DNA of 43,885 bases from an uncultured Gammaproteobacteria bacterium (GTDB lineage Bacteria > Pseudomonadota > Gammaproteobacteria > Pseudomonadales > Azotimanducaceae), in the NCBI GenBank assembly GCA_913045175.1, contig CAJWQG010000028.1:1-43885 (forward strand), read 5' to 3'. The notes below the pieces were generated by a model that made no database searches, had not been told where the DNA came from, and was given only the letters and a program-made list of their open reading frames with translations. Below are positions 35,138 through 43,885 of this stretch, piece after piece. Within the stretch, counting starts at the first letter, position 1; each line of letters begins with the position of its first letter. The position numbers were made by a program, and so were the translations under genes.

Positions 35138-36571
35138 TTATTCGACGGCAATAAAGACCGGATTGGTATAGAACCAGAGGTCGTCCCAGGGGCTTTCATC
35201 AGTACCGTCACGCTCTGGTTCTAGTTCGCTCGTATTGGTCCCACGAATTCTGAGATACATCGATTGTTTAACTTTAATTCGATGCGTCATGGTTAGAAGC
35301 TCACCATCCCGCTGCCATTCATTTTGTGAGAACCGATAACTGACAGTCGTACTGGTGTTGCTATTAGTCGCCAGGTCTTCGACTTTGGCGTTGACCTCTC
35401 CGGTGATCAGGTCGACACGATTGACCACGGGCGTGTCCTGATTAGCATTGGCACCGGACGGATCACGTACCGTAATCTCAACATGAACCTTCGAACCCTT
35501 CGGGACCGTAAGCGTCGACCCCATCCCTGCGGCTTTATCACCCAGACTCGCTCGGACGTTAACCTCACTCACCAGGTCGCCGGTGGTAACAAACACATTC
35601 CCTGATCGGAGCGCTGCCAGAATTGCATCGTGATTTTTCTCAGCGTAAACGTAAGTTTTTGAATATTCACCCGGGTAAAAATCAATGCCATCGATGCTGA
35701 AATGACGATGGAAATCGGAATTAGCAGTGACCCACCAGCGTCGACCTTCCCCCAGCATCGAATCCCAGAATCCGCCTACCTTCGCCGTCATCTGATCAAA
35801 CCCGCCCATTGTAGGATAGGCGCGATACCCTCCCCGATTGATGTTGTATTTCACGCCATCCCTTTCATAGGAAACCAGCGTCCCCGCTTGATGCCCAGGG
35901 GCACCTGCCATACCCACTGCCACATTCGGCGCCAGGTTATTCCACTTCCTAAACTCAGTCGGTGAATGCAGGCCATACTGTCCATAATCCGCTGCTGACC
36001 TCGATGGATGGTTTGCGATGATTACCGGCGGCGCAGGCAAATCACGCATAATTGCCAGCGCCTCAAGCATTTTCTCTTCGGTATCCCGGGCTTCGTCGAA
36101 CGGAAAGACTTCACGCTTATCAAAACCTTTTTCGAGTTTAAAAAGAACCTCTCGTTCATCGGGCGTGTGGGGAATAATTAAACTGCTATGGTCTGCCGCC
36201 GGCGTATTTAGCTCCATACCGTAAAACTGCACGACTTCTGGTACCTGTTCGCGCGACTCTAATAATTCGGGATAAGCGAGATCTCTGTTTACCTTGCTAT
36301 GGCTTGGCCCACCGTGATCCGTCGTCACCATCCAGCCCAGCCCATACTTTCTTGCGAGCTTCGCGTTATCAGGAATCGGGTTAACTGCGTCGCCACCTGG
36401 TACGGGTTTTGGCGGGGTTACACTATCGTCCCAGCCAACACTAAACTGACTGTGAACGTGGTGGTCTCCGGCAAGCCAGCGCTTTTCACCGTGCACATCT
36501 GCAGCTACCACACTTAAGGTAACTGTCAGCGTAACTATCAACGTCACGTAACCAAATAGGGGACCTTTCAT
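35138..36571 (-). CDS. secreted PHP-type metallohydrolase (DUF3604 / CehA-McbA-like)
   Basis: 477 residues from ATG 36571. Signal peptide 1-24 (LTVTLSVVAA). The metal ligands of a PHP domain are in order: His38 and His40 (GDHHVHSQFS), TTDHGG near 87, NHPSR near 188 and NSDFH near 284. The last 130 residues are a beta-rich domain. CehA/McbA-type proteins include carbaryl hydrolases and other phospho- or carbamate-ester hydrolases; the substrate here is unknown. It probably acts in the periplasm. It lies between a sigma operon and a cytochrome on the same strand. Confidence 0.82.
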   Translation of the reverse strand: MKGPLFGYVTLIVTLTVTLSVVAADVHGEKRWLAGDHHVHSQFSVGWDDSVTPPKPVPGGDAVNPIPDNAKLARKYGLGWMVTTDHGGPSHSKVNRDLAYPELLESREQVPEVVQFYGMELNTPAADHSSLIIPHTPDEREVLFKLEKGFDKREVFPFDEARDTEEKMLEALAIMRDLPAPPVIIANHPSRSAADYGQYGLHSPTEFRKWNNLAPNVAVGMAGAPGHQAGTLVSYERDGVKYNINRGGYRAYPTMGGFDQMTAKVGGFWDSMLGEGRRWWVTANSDFHRHFSIDGIDFYPGEYSKTYVYAEKNHDAILAALRSGNVFVTTGDLVSEVNVRASLGDKAAGMGSTLTVPKGSKVHVEITVRDPSGANANQDTPVVNRVDLITGEVNAKVEDLATNSNTSTTVSYRFSQNEWQRDGELLTMTHRIKVKQSMYLRIRGTNTSELEPERDGTDESPWDDLWFYTNPVFIAVE

Positions 36572-36634
36572 CAACGAGTAGCCTTGTCATTTCTGATTCA
36601 AGGAGCCTACTACAGTTTAGTTAGATTTCCACTG

Positions 36635-37111
36635 CTATGGTGGCCAGGTATAGTATTCCGGTACCCAGACGGTGTATTTGTCCTGAAGAAACGCGACCAG
36701 ATCAATCAAGTCCTGAACACTCATTACATCGTTGTAATTGCGCATTCTGGACTTGCCATCTTCTGTCGTCGTATCAGTATTGTAGGGTCGAGATAACTTG
36801 TGAGATGGATTGACGATGGACGTCAACAAATCCGCATAGCTCTTGATCCGGGTAGTTTCACCGCCAAGTTGAACATGCAGCCCGTCACCTGCCTCGTCGC
36901 CCGACCACTCCACATCGATAAGCGGGTTGGCTCTGTTCCCAGCTTTCGGAATGCTTGCCACGCTGTGACAATCGTTACACTGCAGGAGAATGAACGTCGC
37001 ACGTCCCTGCTCAACGTCACCCTTGGGAAGATTAAACTCCTTTCGCGCTTCACACGCCGCCAGAAGGCAGCAGGAAAGTCCAATAAGCAGACACCTCAAT
37101 ACTTTATTCAT
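36635..37111 (-). CDS. lipoprotein c-type cytochrome
   Basis: 158 residues from ATG 37111. The lipobox LLAAC puts Cys20 at the lipidated end. One haem-binding motif, CNDCH, is at 45-49, and the distal ligand is likely a Met near residue 127 or 135. It is a membrane-anchored single-haem electron carrier facing the periplasm. A perfect FNR box lies upstream at 37175-37188, so expression under low oxygen is likely. The redox partner is not visible; the adjacent PHP-type hydrolase is unrelated. Confidence 0.88.
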   Translation of the reverse strand: MNKVLRCLLIGLSCCLLAACEARKEFNLPKGDVEQGRATFILLQCNDCHSVASIPKAGNRANPLIDVEWSGDEAGDGLHVQLGGETTRIKSYADLLTSIVNPSHKLSRPYNTDTTTEDGKSRMRNYNDVMSVQDLIDLVAFLQDKYTVWVPEYYTWPP

Positions 37112-37146
37112 CAGCTTCACCGGCGTTTTTTTACTTATATACAACT

Positions 37147-37188
37147 ATCCTAACTAACCGGCAACACCACCCTATTGATTCAAATCAA
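37147..37188 (-). promoter_or_regulatory. FNR-type promoter of the cytochrome gene
   Basis: TTGAT-TCAA-ATCAA at 37175-37188 is a perfect FNR/Anr box. On the minus strand TAGGAT at 37152-37147 is a fair -10. With the start site that this predicts near 37140, the box is centred at -41.5, the standard position for FNR-activated promoters. The ATG is about 29 bases downstream of that start. Confidence 0.6.
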
Positions 37189-37292
37189 GCAAGCGGCCGC
37201 TGTGCAAACTCTTCAAAATATGCGATGTTCCGCTTCTCACAAATACTTCTCATGAACTTCTTACAAAGTTTCAATCAAAAAAAGGCTTTCTT

Positions 37293-38066
37293 ATGTCTTA
37301 CGACGGATTCGATCTTTCCGGCAAAACTGCAGTAATCACTGGTGGCAATGGCGGCATTGGCCTCGGATTCGCCAGGGCGGTTGCGGCGGCAGGCGCGGAT
37401 GTCAGCATCTGGGGAACTAACGCGGATAAAAATGCAGCAGCTGAAGCAGAACTCCAGGCTATCAATCCCAGTGCCTCGGCAACGCTATGTGACGTCTCCG
37501 ATGAAGCTGCGGTTGAAGAAGCTATGAATGGCGTCATAGAACGTTACGGGCGAATCGACGCTTGTTTTCCGAATGCCGGCATAGGCAACCAGAATCAGAA
37601 GCCATTTTTTGAACACACAACTGAAGACTGGCACAAGGTGATCGACGTGAACCTTCACGGAGTTTTCTACACCCTACGAGCTGCTACCCGACAAATGGTC
37701 GAACAGGGAGAGGGAGGAAGCTTGATCTTAACCTCCAGTGGTACCGCTATTCAGGGCTCCCCAAAAGGACAGGCTTATGCTTCCACCAAGGGAGGCATGA
37801 TCGCCATGATGATGTCGCTCTCAGTTGAGATGGCACGCTATAAAATTACCTCGAACGCCGTCATTCCGGGATGGGTAGAAACCGCGATGACTGAGCGAGT
37901 ATTCGGCTGGCAGAAGTTCGTCGATGCGGTAATTCCCCGAATCCCCATGCGTCGATGGGGAACCCCGGACGACTTCGGCGCCATCGCGGTCTACCTGATG
38001 AGTGATGCCAGCAGGTGGCACACAGGAGATGTCATTAAAATCGACGGCGGCTTCAGTATTTTCTAA
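37293..38066 (+). CDS. short-chain dehydrogenase/reductase
   Basis: 257 residues. TGGNGGIGLG (17-26) is the cofactor loop, NAGIG (94-98) the structural motif, and Ser149, Tyr162 and Lys166 (AYASTK) the catalytic residues. It ends with the KIDGGFSIF tail typical of the family. It likely oxidises a hydroxyacyl or alcohol intermediate with NAD(P). It is the first gene of a pair with the CoA-transferase 13 bases later. The FNR box to its left lies about 110 bases from its start. Confidence 0.92.
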   Translation: MSYDGFDLSGKTAVITGGNGGIGLGFARAVAAAGADVSIWGTNADKNAAAEAELQAINPSASATLCDVSDEAAVEEAMNGVIERYGRIDACFPNAGIGNQNQKPFFEHTTEDWHKVIDVNLHGVFYTLRAATRQMVEQGEGGSLILTSSGTAIQGSPKGQAYASTKGGMIAMMMSLSVEMARYKITSNAVIPGWVETAMTERVFGWQKFVDAVIPRIPMRRWGTPDDFGAIAVYLMSDASRWHTGDVIKIDGGFSIF

Positions 38067-38079
38067 GGACTAAAAAGCT

Positions 38080-39276
38080 ATGTTTCAACTGCTCAAAGGT
38101 CTGAAGATCATAGATCTGACGACTATCGTACTTGGGCCCTATGCGACCCAGCTTCTTGCGGACCTCGGCGCAGAAGTCATCAAGATTGAATCACTGGAAG
38201 GTGACGTGTTCCGTGCGGTACGGCCAGGTCGACGAGACGACCTGGGTGTTGCTTTCATGAACTTCAATCGCAACAAGCGATCGCTGACACTGGATTTAAA
38301 GCAGCCGCGAGGACAGGAGATCCTTCATGGGCTCGTTAAGGGTTCAGACGTACTCGTCCATAACATGCGTGCACGCTCCGCGAAGCAGCTGGGTGCGTCT
38401 TATGACACGTTAAAAGAGGTAAATCCCTCACTGGTGTATTGCTACTCACCAGGTTTCGGCGGTCTTGGCCCCGACGCTGACGCGCCCGCCTACGATGACA
38501 TCATCCAGTCTCGATCAGGTCTTACGGCGCTAAATGCCAATGCGGAAGGTGCACCACAGTTTGTTCGCACCATTGCTGCCGATAAGGTCGTTGGATTGCA
38601 TCTCGCGCTGGCGGTTGCAAGCGGCGTTATCCAGAAAGAACGAACAGGAAAAGGCGTGTGTATTGAGGCACCTATGCTGGAAAGCATGGTGTCGTTTCTT
38701 TTATCGGAACATCTGGCAGGCCAAACCCTCGTTCCGCCTGAAGGGGGTCTCGGATATGACCGGATGATGACGCCCAACCGTAAACCGCACAAAACAAAGG
38801 ACGGTTATCTCGTCATACTGCCTTACAGCACAAAGCACTGGATACGTTTTTTTCAAGCGTGTGAATTGGAGGACTGGGCGACCGCTGACAAGGTAGTGGA
38901 CCCGGCGCTTCGTAGTGAACATATCGATGAACTTTACGGCAAGATTTCTGAACTGGCGCCGTCAAAAACAACTGCAGAGTGGCTGAAGATCATGGCTGAA
39001 CAGGATATTCCCTGCGCCGATGTTAACTCGTTAGATGACATCATGGCGGACGACCATCTGGTTGCGTCGCAAATGTTTCACCGGGATACCGATCCTCGCA
39101 TTGGTGATTACCTGGAGATTCGTCCGCCTTTTCAGGTTGACGGCAAGCTGGCCCATGAGGAAACGCCCAATAAGGCTGCTCCGGGGCTGGGTGAAAACAA
39201 CGACGATATACTCAGTGAACTGGGCTATTCAGCCGAAGACATCAAGGCGCTCAAACAAGACTCGGTGGTTGGTTAA
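38080..39276 (+). CDS. CaiB/BaiF (family III) CoA-transferase
   Basis: 398 residues, normal single-domain length. LKGLKIIDLTTIVLGPYATQ opens the protein, with LADLGAEVIKIES and GDVFRAVRPG after it. MLESMVSFLLSEHLAGQ near residue 191 carries Glu where formyl-CoA transferase has its catalytic Asp; this Glu form is common in the subgroup with PPEGGLGYDRM...NRKPHKTKDGY. It likely moves CoA onto an organic acid, feeding it to beta-oxidation-like steps. It forms an operon with the preceding SDR, and its last four bases overlap the convergent gene. Confidence 0.9.
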   Translation: MFQLLKGLKIIDLTTIVLGPYATQLLADLGAEVIKIESLEGDVFRAVRPGRRDDLGVAFMNFNRNKRSLTLDLKQPRGQEILHGLVKGSDVLVHNMRARSAKQLGASYDTLKEVNPSLVYCYSPGFGGLGPDADAPAYDDIIQSRSGLTALNANAEGAPQFVRTIAADKVVGLHLALAVASGVIQKERTGKGVCIEAPMLESMVSFLLSEHLAGQTLVPPEGGLGYDRMMTPNRKPHKTKDGYLVILPYSTKHWIRFFQACELEDWATADKVVDPALRSEHIDELYGKISELAPSKTTAEWLKIMAEQDIPCADVNSLDDIMADDHLVASQMFHRDTDPRIGDYLEIRPPFQVDGKLAHEETPNKAAPGLGENNDDILSELGYSAEDIKALKQDSVVG

Positions 39277-40433
39277 ATCGAAAGGTCCTGCAGGTTGTAG
39301 TTTTTTATAACTCGCTCGTACATCTCGGGGCTCCAGCGATACTCATCTTCATGTCCAGCAAACGGCTGGTAAACAAACCGTCGTTCCCCGGGAAAATGTT
39401 GCTGACGCGCGTCAATTGCAACAGCAATCACCCGTGAGCGTTCAAACACACGCTGCTCGTCATAGACTGAATCGTCCTCCTGGCCTAACACGCCTCGTTG
39501 GCCAATGACCGAAGTGCGACGATGGAATCCAAACGTCAAAGAAATACGCGTATCTGGAGAGCTATTGGCAAAGGAACAATGAACGATCTGGCGATTGGCA
39601 ATGGTGACGTCACCGGCGTTACAGGTAAGGGGTACGGCATCAGGTAGATATTCGGAACCGTCGTTTTCTGCAACCAGCGCCTTAATGTCTGCCCGACCTT
39701 GCTTATGTGACCCCGGTACAACCCAGAGACAATTCGCCGGTGTACTGGGGTACAGCTGAACCTGGAAGTTAAAGCCATGGATACCGGGATCCCAGTCCGG
39801 CGCATCCCAATGGGTGACTCCATCCTGGTGCCACGCGACGGAACCACCAAGCCCCGGTAGCTTAACGAAGGTAGCGTCATTGAAAGGCACAAAGTCGGGC
39901 CCATTAATCGCCTCAGCGACCGCGAGCAATGAAGGATGACCGTACAGTCTTAATCCGGATTCCATGGTCTGGCACATACCACCGATGAGATGCACAACCT
40001 CGTCGGGCGCATCCTCGGCTGGTGACGGTTGGGTCATCTGTACCTGGTGTCGCCCGCTCAGTAATTTCGTGCCACCCCACGGATCGGATAGCGGTTTGAT
40101 AAACGTGTATGTCGGTCGAGCAAATGCCTGTCCAAAGGCAGGCCGACCCTTGGCATCGACCTTCGAATCCTTACCAGTCGGCGCTTCGTCAAGCAGACGT
40201 TCGATATCCGCGCGCAGTTCTTCGAGCTCACCAGTATCGATAACGCCTTCAAAGACATAGAAGCCATGTTCCAGAAATGCGTCAAGAATCTTCTGCTGAA
40301 GCTTACCGTTCGAATCCAACTCCAGGGGTCCTCGATTACCGATCGCTCGAGCGCGTTCAACACCCTCTTCGAGGTACTTTTCTAATCCTGATGCATGTTC
40401 CTGGGCGCTTGGAGGAGATACAGCCGCCATCAT
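39273..40433 (-). CDS. phytanoyl-CoA dioxygenase (PhyH) family protein
   Basis: 386 residues, Fe(II)/2-oxoglutarate oxygenase fold. The iron ligands are His202 and Asp204 (AWHQDG) and His285 (QIVHCSF), and Arg296 (DTRISLTFGF) binds 2-oxoglutarate. The N-terminal FLEHGFYVFEGV and later VVPGSHKQG are PhyH hallmarks. It hydroxylates a substrate beside a carbonyl, here perhaps a fatty acyl or small molecule; identity unknown. It has a clear TATAAT -10 element and converges on the CoA-transferase with a 4-base overlap. Confidence 0.88.
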   Translation of the reverse strand: MMAAVSPPSAQEHASGLEKYLEEGVERARAIGNRGPLELDSNGKLQQKILDAFLEHGFYVFEGVIDTGELEELRADIERLLDEAPTGKDSKVDAKGRPAFGQAFARPTYTFIKPLSDPWGGTKLLSGRHQVQMTQPSPAEDAPDEVVHLIGGMCQTMESGLRLYGHPSLLAVAEAINGPDFVPFNDATFVKLPGLGGSVAWHQDGVTHWDAPDWDPGIHGFNFQVQLYPSTPANCLWVVPGSHKQGRADIKALVAENDGSEYLPDAVPLTCNAGDVTIANRQIVHCSFANSSPDTRISLTFGFHRRTSVIGQRGVLGQEDDSVYDEQRVFERSRVIAVAIDARQQHFPGERRFVYQPFAGHEDEYRWSPEMYERVIKNYNLQDLSI

Positions 40434-40458
40434 AAATCTCGCTGGTTATTGCCGTTCG

Positions 40459-40464
40459 ATTATA
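40459..40464 (-). promoter_or_regulatory. -10 element of the PhyH gene
   Basis: A perfect TATAAT on the minus strand about 26 bases before the start codon at 40433. The -35 region is not well matched, so activation or an unusual spacing may apply. Confidence 0.4.
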
Positions 40465-40582
40465 CCGCAATACTTCGCCGCCAGGACATTACCAGCCAGT
40501 TGAGCTAATATCTTCGTAGCAAGATAGCAGTTGCCCAGCGCTATACGCTGCTGCAAAAACCCCTTCCCGGAGCAACAGACCG

Positions 40583-42718
40583 ATGAAATCGCTCATCACG
40601 GTGTCGATAATGTGTCTGTTATTGGCACATCACGTCTCTGCCGCGCCCTCGGCCAGAGCAGTCCGTCTTGCCCACTCACCGCAGCTAGACGGCCACGTGA
40701 GTACCGACATGGCATGGTCTGATCTCGCACCTATCACGAGCTTCACGCAACAGCGTCCAAAAGAAGATGCGCCAGCATCACAGGGAACTGAGGTTTACGT
40801 CGGTTTCACCGATACGCACCTCTACATTGGTGTTGTATGCCACGAAGAAAACCCAAACGACATCATCGTTACGGGAAAGGAACGTGACGCGAGTCTGAAT
40901 AACAGCGACAGCTTTCGCATGGTCATCGATAGCTTTGGCAATGGCCAGACAGGCTTTGTCTTCGGCACCAACCCGTCTGGCCTCGAGTACGACGGCCAGG
41001 CCTCTAACGAAAGCCGCTCCAGCTTTTCTCAGGATGGTGGATTCGATTTGAACTGGGACACCAGCTGGCAGGTGGAGGCAACGATTGGAGACTTCGGATG
41101 GAGTGCAGAAATGGCGATTCCCTTTTCATCACTTAGATATCCCAGCGACGAAGTTCAAACCTGGGGATTCAACTTTCAACGAACCATGCAGAAACGTAAG
41201 GAAGTCGTTTACTGGGCACCGATTCCCAGGCAATACCAACTAAGCCGAATGTCTCTGGCAGGCAGCATCAGCGGCATCGTATTGCCACACCAACGCAGTT
41301 TTACCATGACGCCCTATATCTTGAGCAAGTCTACGCGACCCGCCGGAGATGACGATCAGGAATTTGGTCTCGACATAAAATATTCGATCACGCCGAGCCT
41401 GACGCTGGACGCAACCCTCAATACCGATTTCGCTCAGGTTGAGGTAGACCAGCAACAGGTCAACCTGGACCGGTTCAGTCTGTTCTTTCCGGAAAAGCGC
41501 CCATTCTTCCAGGAAAACTCCAGCCAGTTCGAGGTAGGAACCTCCAGGACCCAATTATTCTTTTCCAGACGTATCGGCATCGGACCGGACGGTGAAGCCA
41601 TTCCCATTGCCGGAGGACTAAGAGTCTCAGGTAAAGTAAACGGCAGCACCAATATTGGTCTGCTCGCGATGCAGACCGAGGAAGTAACAGGTGTCGCGCC
41701 TAAAAACGATTTTGCGGTGGCGCGTATCAATCAGGAACTAAAAGGACGATCTGCTATCGGCATGCTCCTGGTAAATCGCAGCGGGGGTGAGACTGATAAT
41801 CAGACCTACGCCATTGACGGGCGCTGGGGCATTGATGAGAACACAACGCTATCCGGTTTCGTCGCCAGGACGAAAACCCCCGGGATCTCCAAAGATGATC
41901 ACGCGTACCATATCTTTGCCAGCTATATCACCCAGGACTGGACCTTCCGCGGCAATATCACCGAAGTTGGCGAGGGATTTAACCCCGAGGTTGGTTTTCT
42001 GTCCCGAAAAGGCTTCAGGCAATTTGAAATATTTGGCTTGCATAGTATCCGCCCCGCTTCGAAAAAAAGTCGGGTGCTGGAATATCGCCCCCATGCAAGC
42101 TATCGCGGCTACTGGGACTTTGACGGATTTCATGAGACAGGAAGATTGCATCTCGACCACGTGATCGAGTGGAAAAGTGGTGGCAGCACAGGGCTGGTAC
42201 TTAATCACATTCACGAAGGGGTTAGGAGTCCATTTGAAATTTCTGATGGTGTCATCGTGCCGGCAGGCGATTATAACGATTGGGAGTTTCATACCTCGGC
42301 CTCGAACGATAAGGGCGCACCCCTGACATACGGCGCATCGGTAACGACAGGAGGGTTCTTTGGAGGAGACAGGCTAGCGTTGTCACCGAACGTAGGTTTT
42401 CGTATAAACGATGCCTTCAGTGCCAACCTGTCATGGAATTACAATGACGTTGAGTTACCAACCGGAAACTTTAATGTTGGTCTGACCAACCTTTCTCTGT
42501 CCTACTCATTCACGCCAAAAATGTCCGTCGCCGCATTGATTCAATATGATGATAGGGACAATGTACTTGCTACCAATCTTCGGTTTTCGTGGATTCAGGA
42601 CGCAAACGCAGGCTTGTTTGTCGTTTACAACGAAACTGACGAAGATTCACCGGGAAGCTCACGACGAGAACTTATTATCAAATACAGTCGTATTCTCAGC
42701 GTTCCGTGGGGATCCTGA
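40583..42718 (+). CDS. DUF5916 protein with N-terminal CBM9-like domain, outer-membrane type
   Basis: 711 residues. Signal peptide 1-21 (LLLAHHVSAA). Residues 25-230 resemble the carbohydrate-binding CBM9-like fold: LDGHVSTDMAW, then EVYVGFTDTHLYIGVVCHE and WGFNFQR. The rest follows DUF5916, with alternating strands such as ITPSLTLDATLNTDFAQVEV and FFPEKRPFFQENSSQF, fitting a membrane beta-barrel. The last segment (ELIIKYSRILS) is a final strand. Family function unknown; members are common in polymer degraders. The 3' end overlaps the convergent gene by 23 bases. Confidence 0.85.
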   Translation: MKSLITVSIMCLLLAHHVSAAPSARAVRLAHSPQLDGHVSTDMAWSDLAPITSFTQQRPKEDAPASQGTEVYVGFTDTHLYIGVVCHEENPNDIIVTGKERDASLNNSDSFRMVIDSFGNGQTGFVFGTNPSGLEYDGQASNESRSSFSQDGGFDLNWDTSWQVEATIGDFGWSAEMAIPFSSLRYPSDEVQTWGFNFQRTMQKRKEVVYWAPIPRQYQLSRMSLAGSISGIVLPHQRSFTMTPYILSKSTRPAGDDDQEFGLDIKYSITPSLTLDATLNTDFAQVEVDQQQVNLDRFSLFFPEKRPFFQENSSQFEVGTSRTQLFFSRRIGIGPDGEAIPIAGGLRVSGKVNGSTNIGLLAMQTEEVTGVAPKNDFAVARINQELKGRSAIGMLLVNRSGGETDNQTYAIDGRWGIDENTTLSGFVARTKTPGISKDDHAYHIFASYITQDWTFRGNITEVGEGFNPEVGFLSRKGFRQFEIFGLHSIRPASKKSRVLEYRPHASYRGYWDFDGFHETGRLHLDHVIEWKSGGSTGLVLNHIHEGVRSPFEISDGVIVPAGDYNDWEFHTSASNDKGAPLTYGASVTTGGFFGGDRLALSPNVGFRINDAFSANLSWNYNDVELPTGNFNVGLTNLSLSYSFTPKMSVAALIQYDDRDNVLATNLRFSWIQDANAGLFVVYNETDEDSPGSSRRELIIKYSRILSVPWGS

Positions 42719-43514
42719 ACTTAACCCAGTAAGCAGGATGATCTGATACACCCACAGGCTCCATTCCACCAGACACAACGGTGAGTCCCTTGCTGATAAT
42801 CCATTCCACATCATGCGCGTCGTCTATCGAATGGGTCGCATCAACGTAACGTGAATCCTCCAGAAACTCTGCCAGTAATTCATCGTCGTGGCGAGAATTA
42901 AGATCTCCGATGAGTACGGCAGGCGAAGGCAACGCCCGAAAATGCTCAAGCACCTGGTGCAGCTGTTTGTTGCGCACTCCACTTCGATCAAGATGGGTAT
43001 TTAGAATATGCACCTCAGTATCCGACACCATCAACGACACAATAATCATATTTCTATAGCTGTCGTCATGGCCCTCACTGGTTAGCAATGGATTAATTCG
43101 CCATGAATCGATGGAAAATCGACTAATCAATCCATTACCAAAATGATCTTGAAAAAACTGTTGATAAGCAGGTGCAAAAAGCCAGCCTGCCTCCAGTAAT
43201 CTGCCCAACTGCTCAGCCTGATCTGTTAACCCATAGAATAAAGTTCCGGACAGTTCGTTAAGACCGACAATATCTATATCGGCATCCTGGAGCACCCTTG
43301 CTGAGCGACTAATATCTCTAACACCATCTTCTCCCTTACTGCGCCGAATGTTGTATGTGGCCACTACAAATCCATCCGAGTCAGATTCCTTCCATTGCGA
43401 TGGAGGATTAATACCTTCGCCCAACAGCGCCCTCCCCGGTATTCGCGTATTCGCATCAACAAAAACATAAACCACCAAAGCAACAAGCGCGGTTTTTCCA
43501 AGTATCCCTTTCAA
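42696..43514 (-). CDS. endonuclease/exonuclease/phosphatase family protein
   Basis: 272 residues. One N-terminal membrane helix or uncleaved signal (residues 5-19) is followed by the EEP fold: VATYNIRRSKG, IVGLNEL (metal-binding Glu), NTHLD, GDLNSRHDD (Asp/Asn), and SDHPAYWVKF at the end. The catalytic set is complete. The group includes nucleases, phosphatases and sphingomyelinases; with a membrane anchor a phosphodiesterase on a lipid or nucleic acid outside the cytoplasm is plausible. It converges on and overlaps the DUF5916 gene. Confidence 0.85.
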   Translation of the reverse strand: MKGILGKTALVALVVYVFVDANTRIPGRALLGEGINPPSQWKESDSDGFVVATYNIRRSKGEDGVRDISRSARVLQDADIDIVGLNELSGTLFYGLTDQAEQLGRLLEAGWLFAPAYQQFFQDHFGNGLISRFSIDSWRINPLLTSEGHDDSYRNMIIVSLMVSDTEVHILNTHLDRSGVRNKQLHQVLEHFRALPSPAVLIGDLNSRHDDELLAEFLEDSRYVDATHSIDDAHDVEWIISKGLTVVSGGMEPVGVSDHPAYWVKFRIPTER

Positions 43515-43885
43515 AAAAACTCCGGGTAAAAAAATGTGAGTAAACGGTCGATAGTTTAATACTAATACAAGTCACGCACCTGGCTTCAGGTAATAGTTAG
43601 CTAGTTTCATGGTGCATCTGAGAAACAGACTATTTTGCGGAATGATCCCGAGCGAGAAAGTCGGACGATTCCCTAGCATATATGATGGATACTTACGGTA
43701 AGAAATTATGGTAGATAATCCCCAAGACCAGAAGAGTTCAGAGGAGTTTCAAGCTGCAATACAAGATCAAACGCTGACGGACAGGCGCTGCTTCTTGGAA
43801 AACCCGCGGCACATGGCCAATTAACTGAGCGAGGTCTATTTGCTAGCCAAACTCGATTTTATGCACCACGAATATGCTAGGAATA
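43515..43885. other. mostly non-coding end of the window
   Basis: 371 bases to the right edge. The stretch 43515-43700 is AT-rich, holds the likely promoter of the EEP gene, and shows no ORF. A small plus-strand frame follows at 43708. Confidence 0.5.
43708..43824 (+). pseudogene. small ORF, possibly the front of a broken gene
   Basis: 38 codons from ATG 43708 to TAA 43822-43824, giving a charged peptide (QDQKSSEEFQAAIQDQ...). After the stop the same frame stays open for 20 codons to the window edge with protein-like composition (LSEVYLLAKLDFMHHEYARN). This could be a gene with a premature stop; it could also be chance. Family unknown. Confidence 0.3.

Overview
The window looks like chromosomal DNA from a free-living Gram-negative bacterium, most likely an aquatic gammaproteobacterium (inferred). 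The grounds are lipoprotein signal peptides, outer-membrane-type proteins, a sigma factor/DUF3106 operon of proteobacterial type, and sites that match CRP and FNR consensus sequences. I see no rRNA, complete tRNA, phage, intact insertion sequence or CRISPR. Gene density is high and strands alternate in short operons. Four sulfatases and many acyl-CoA, epoxide and short-chain dehydrogenase enzymes suggest a life breaking down sulfated polymers and lipid- or terpenoid-like compounds.

Layout. 1-290: end of an alpha/beta hydrolase. 631-2184: first secreted sulfatase. 2171-2887: a two-gene toxin-antitoxin-like module (DUF4160 plus a helix-turn-helix protein) with a palindromic operator. 2982-5828: a PEP-synthase-related phosphotransferase with the domain order of rifampicin phosphotransferase. 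5911-6072: an intergenic repeat element. 6111-8873: two sulfatases in tandem. 8946-11078 (minus): an iduronate-sulfatase-like protein behind a protein of an unrecognised family. 11232-12230: aldo/keto reductase. 12283-16747 (minus): acyl-CoA carboxylase beta subunit, a NIPSNAP-like protein and a two-domain CaiB/BaiF CoA-transferase.

16908-28946 holds two paralogous pairs of half-size ABC exporters, each pair with a 4-base gene overlap. Pair 1 follows a lipoprotein esterase. Pair 2 follows a MOSC protein and a second member of the unrecognised family. Between the pairs lie an enoyl-CoA hydratase, a membrane-protein gene broken by an in-frame TGA, and a small fossil of an aldo/keto reductase gene. 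29102-32062 is a plus-strand run (SDR, PGPGW-like membrane protein, epoxide hydrolase, DUF2238-like membrane protein). It is followed by two truncated gene remnants, one of them the C-terminus of a TonB-dependent receptor.

32577-35046 (minus) encodes an EF-hand protein and, upstream, an ECF sigma factor operon of four overlapping genes. 35138-37111 (minus) has a PHP-type metallohydrolase and a lipoprotein cytochrome c whose upstream region carries a perfect FNR box. 37293-39276 is an SDR plus a CoA-transferase. 39273-43514 has a phytanoyl-CoA dioxygenase-like enzyme, a DUF5916 outer-membrane protein and an endonuclease/exonuclease/phosphatase-family protein. The last 370 bases are mostly non-coding with a small, probably broken, reading frame.

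The least explained parts are the duplicated ABC exporter blocks with their companions, the unrecognised paralogous family, and several gene fossils near the duplicated parts. Functions are assigned by family motifs read by eye; no database search was possible.
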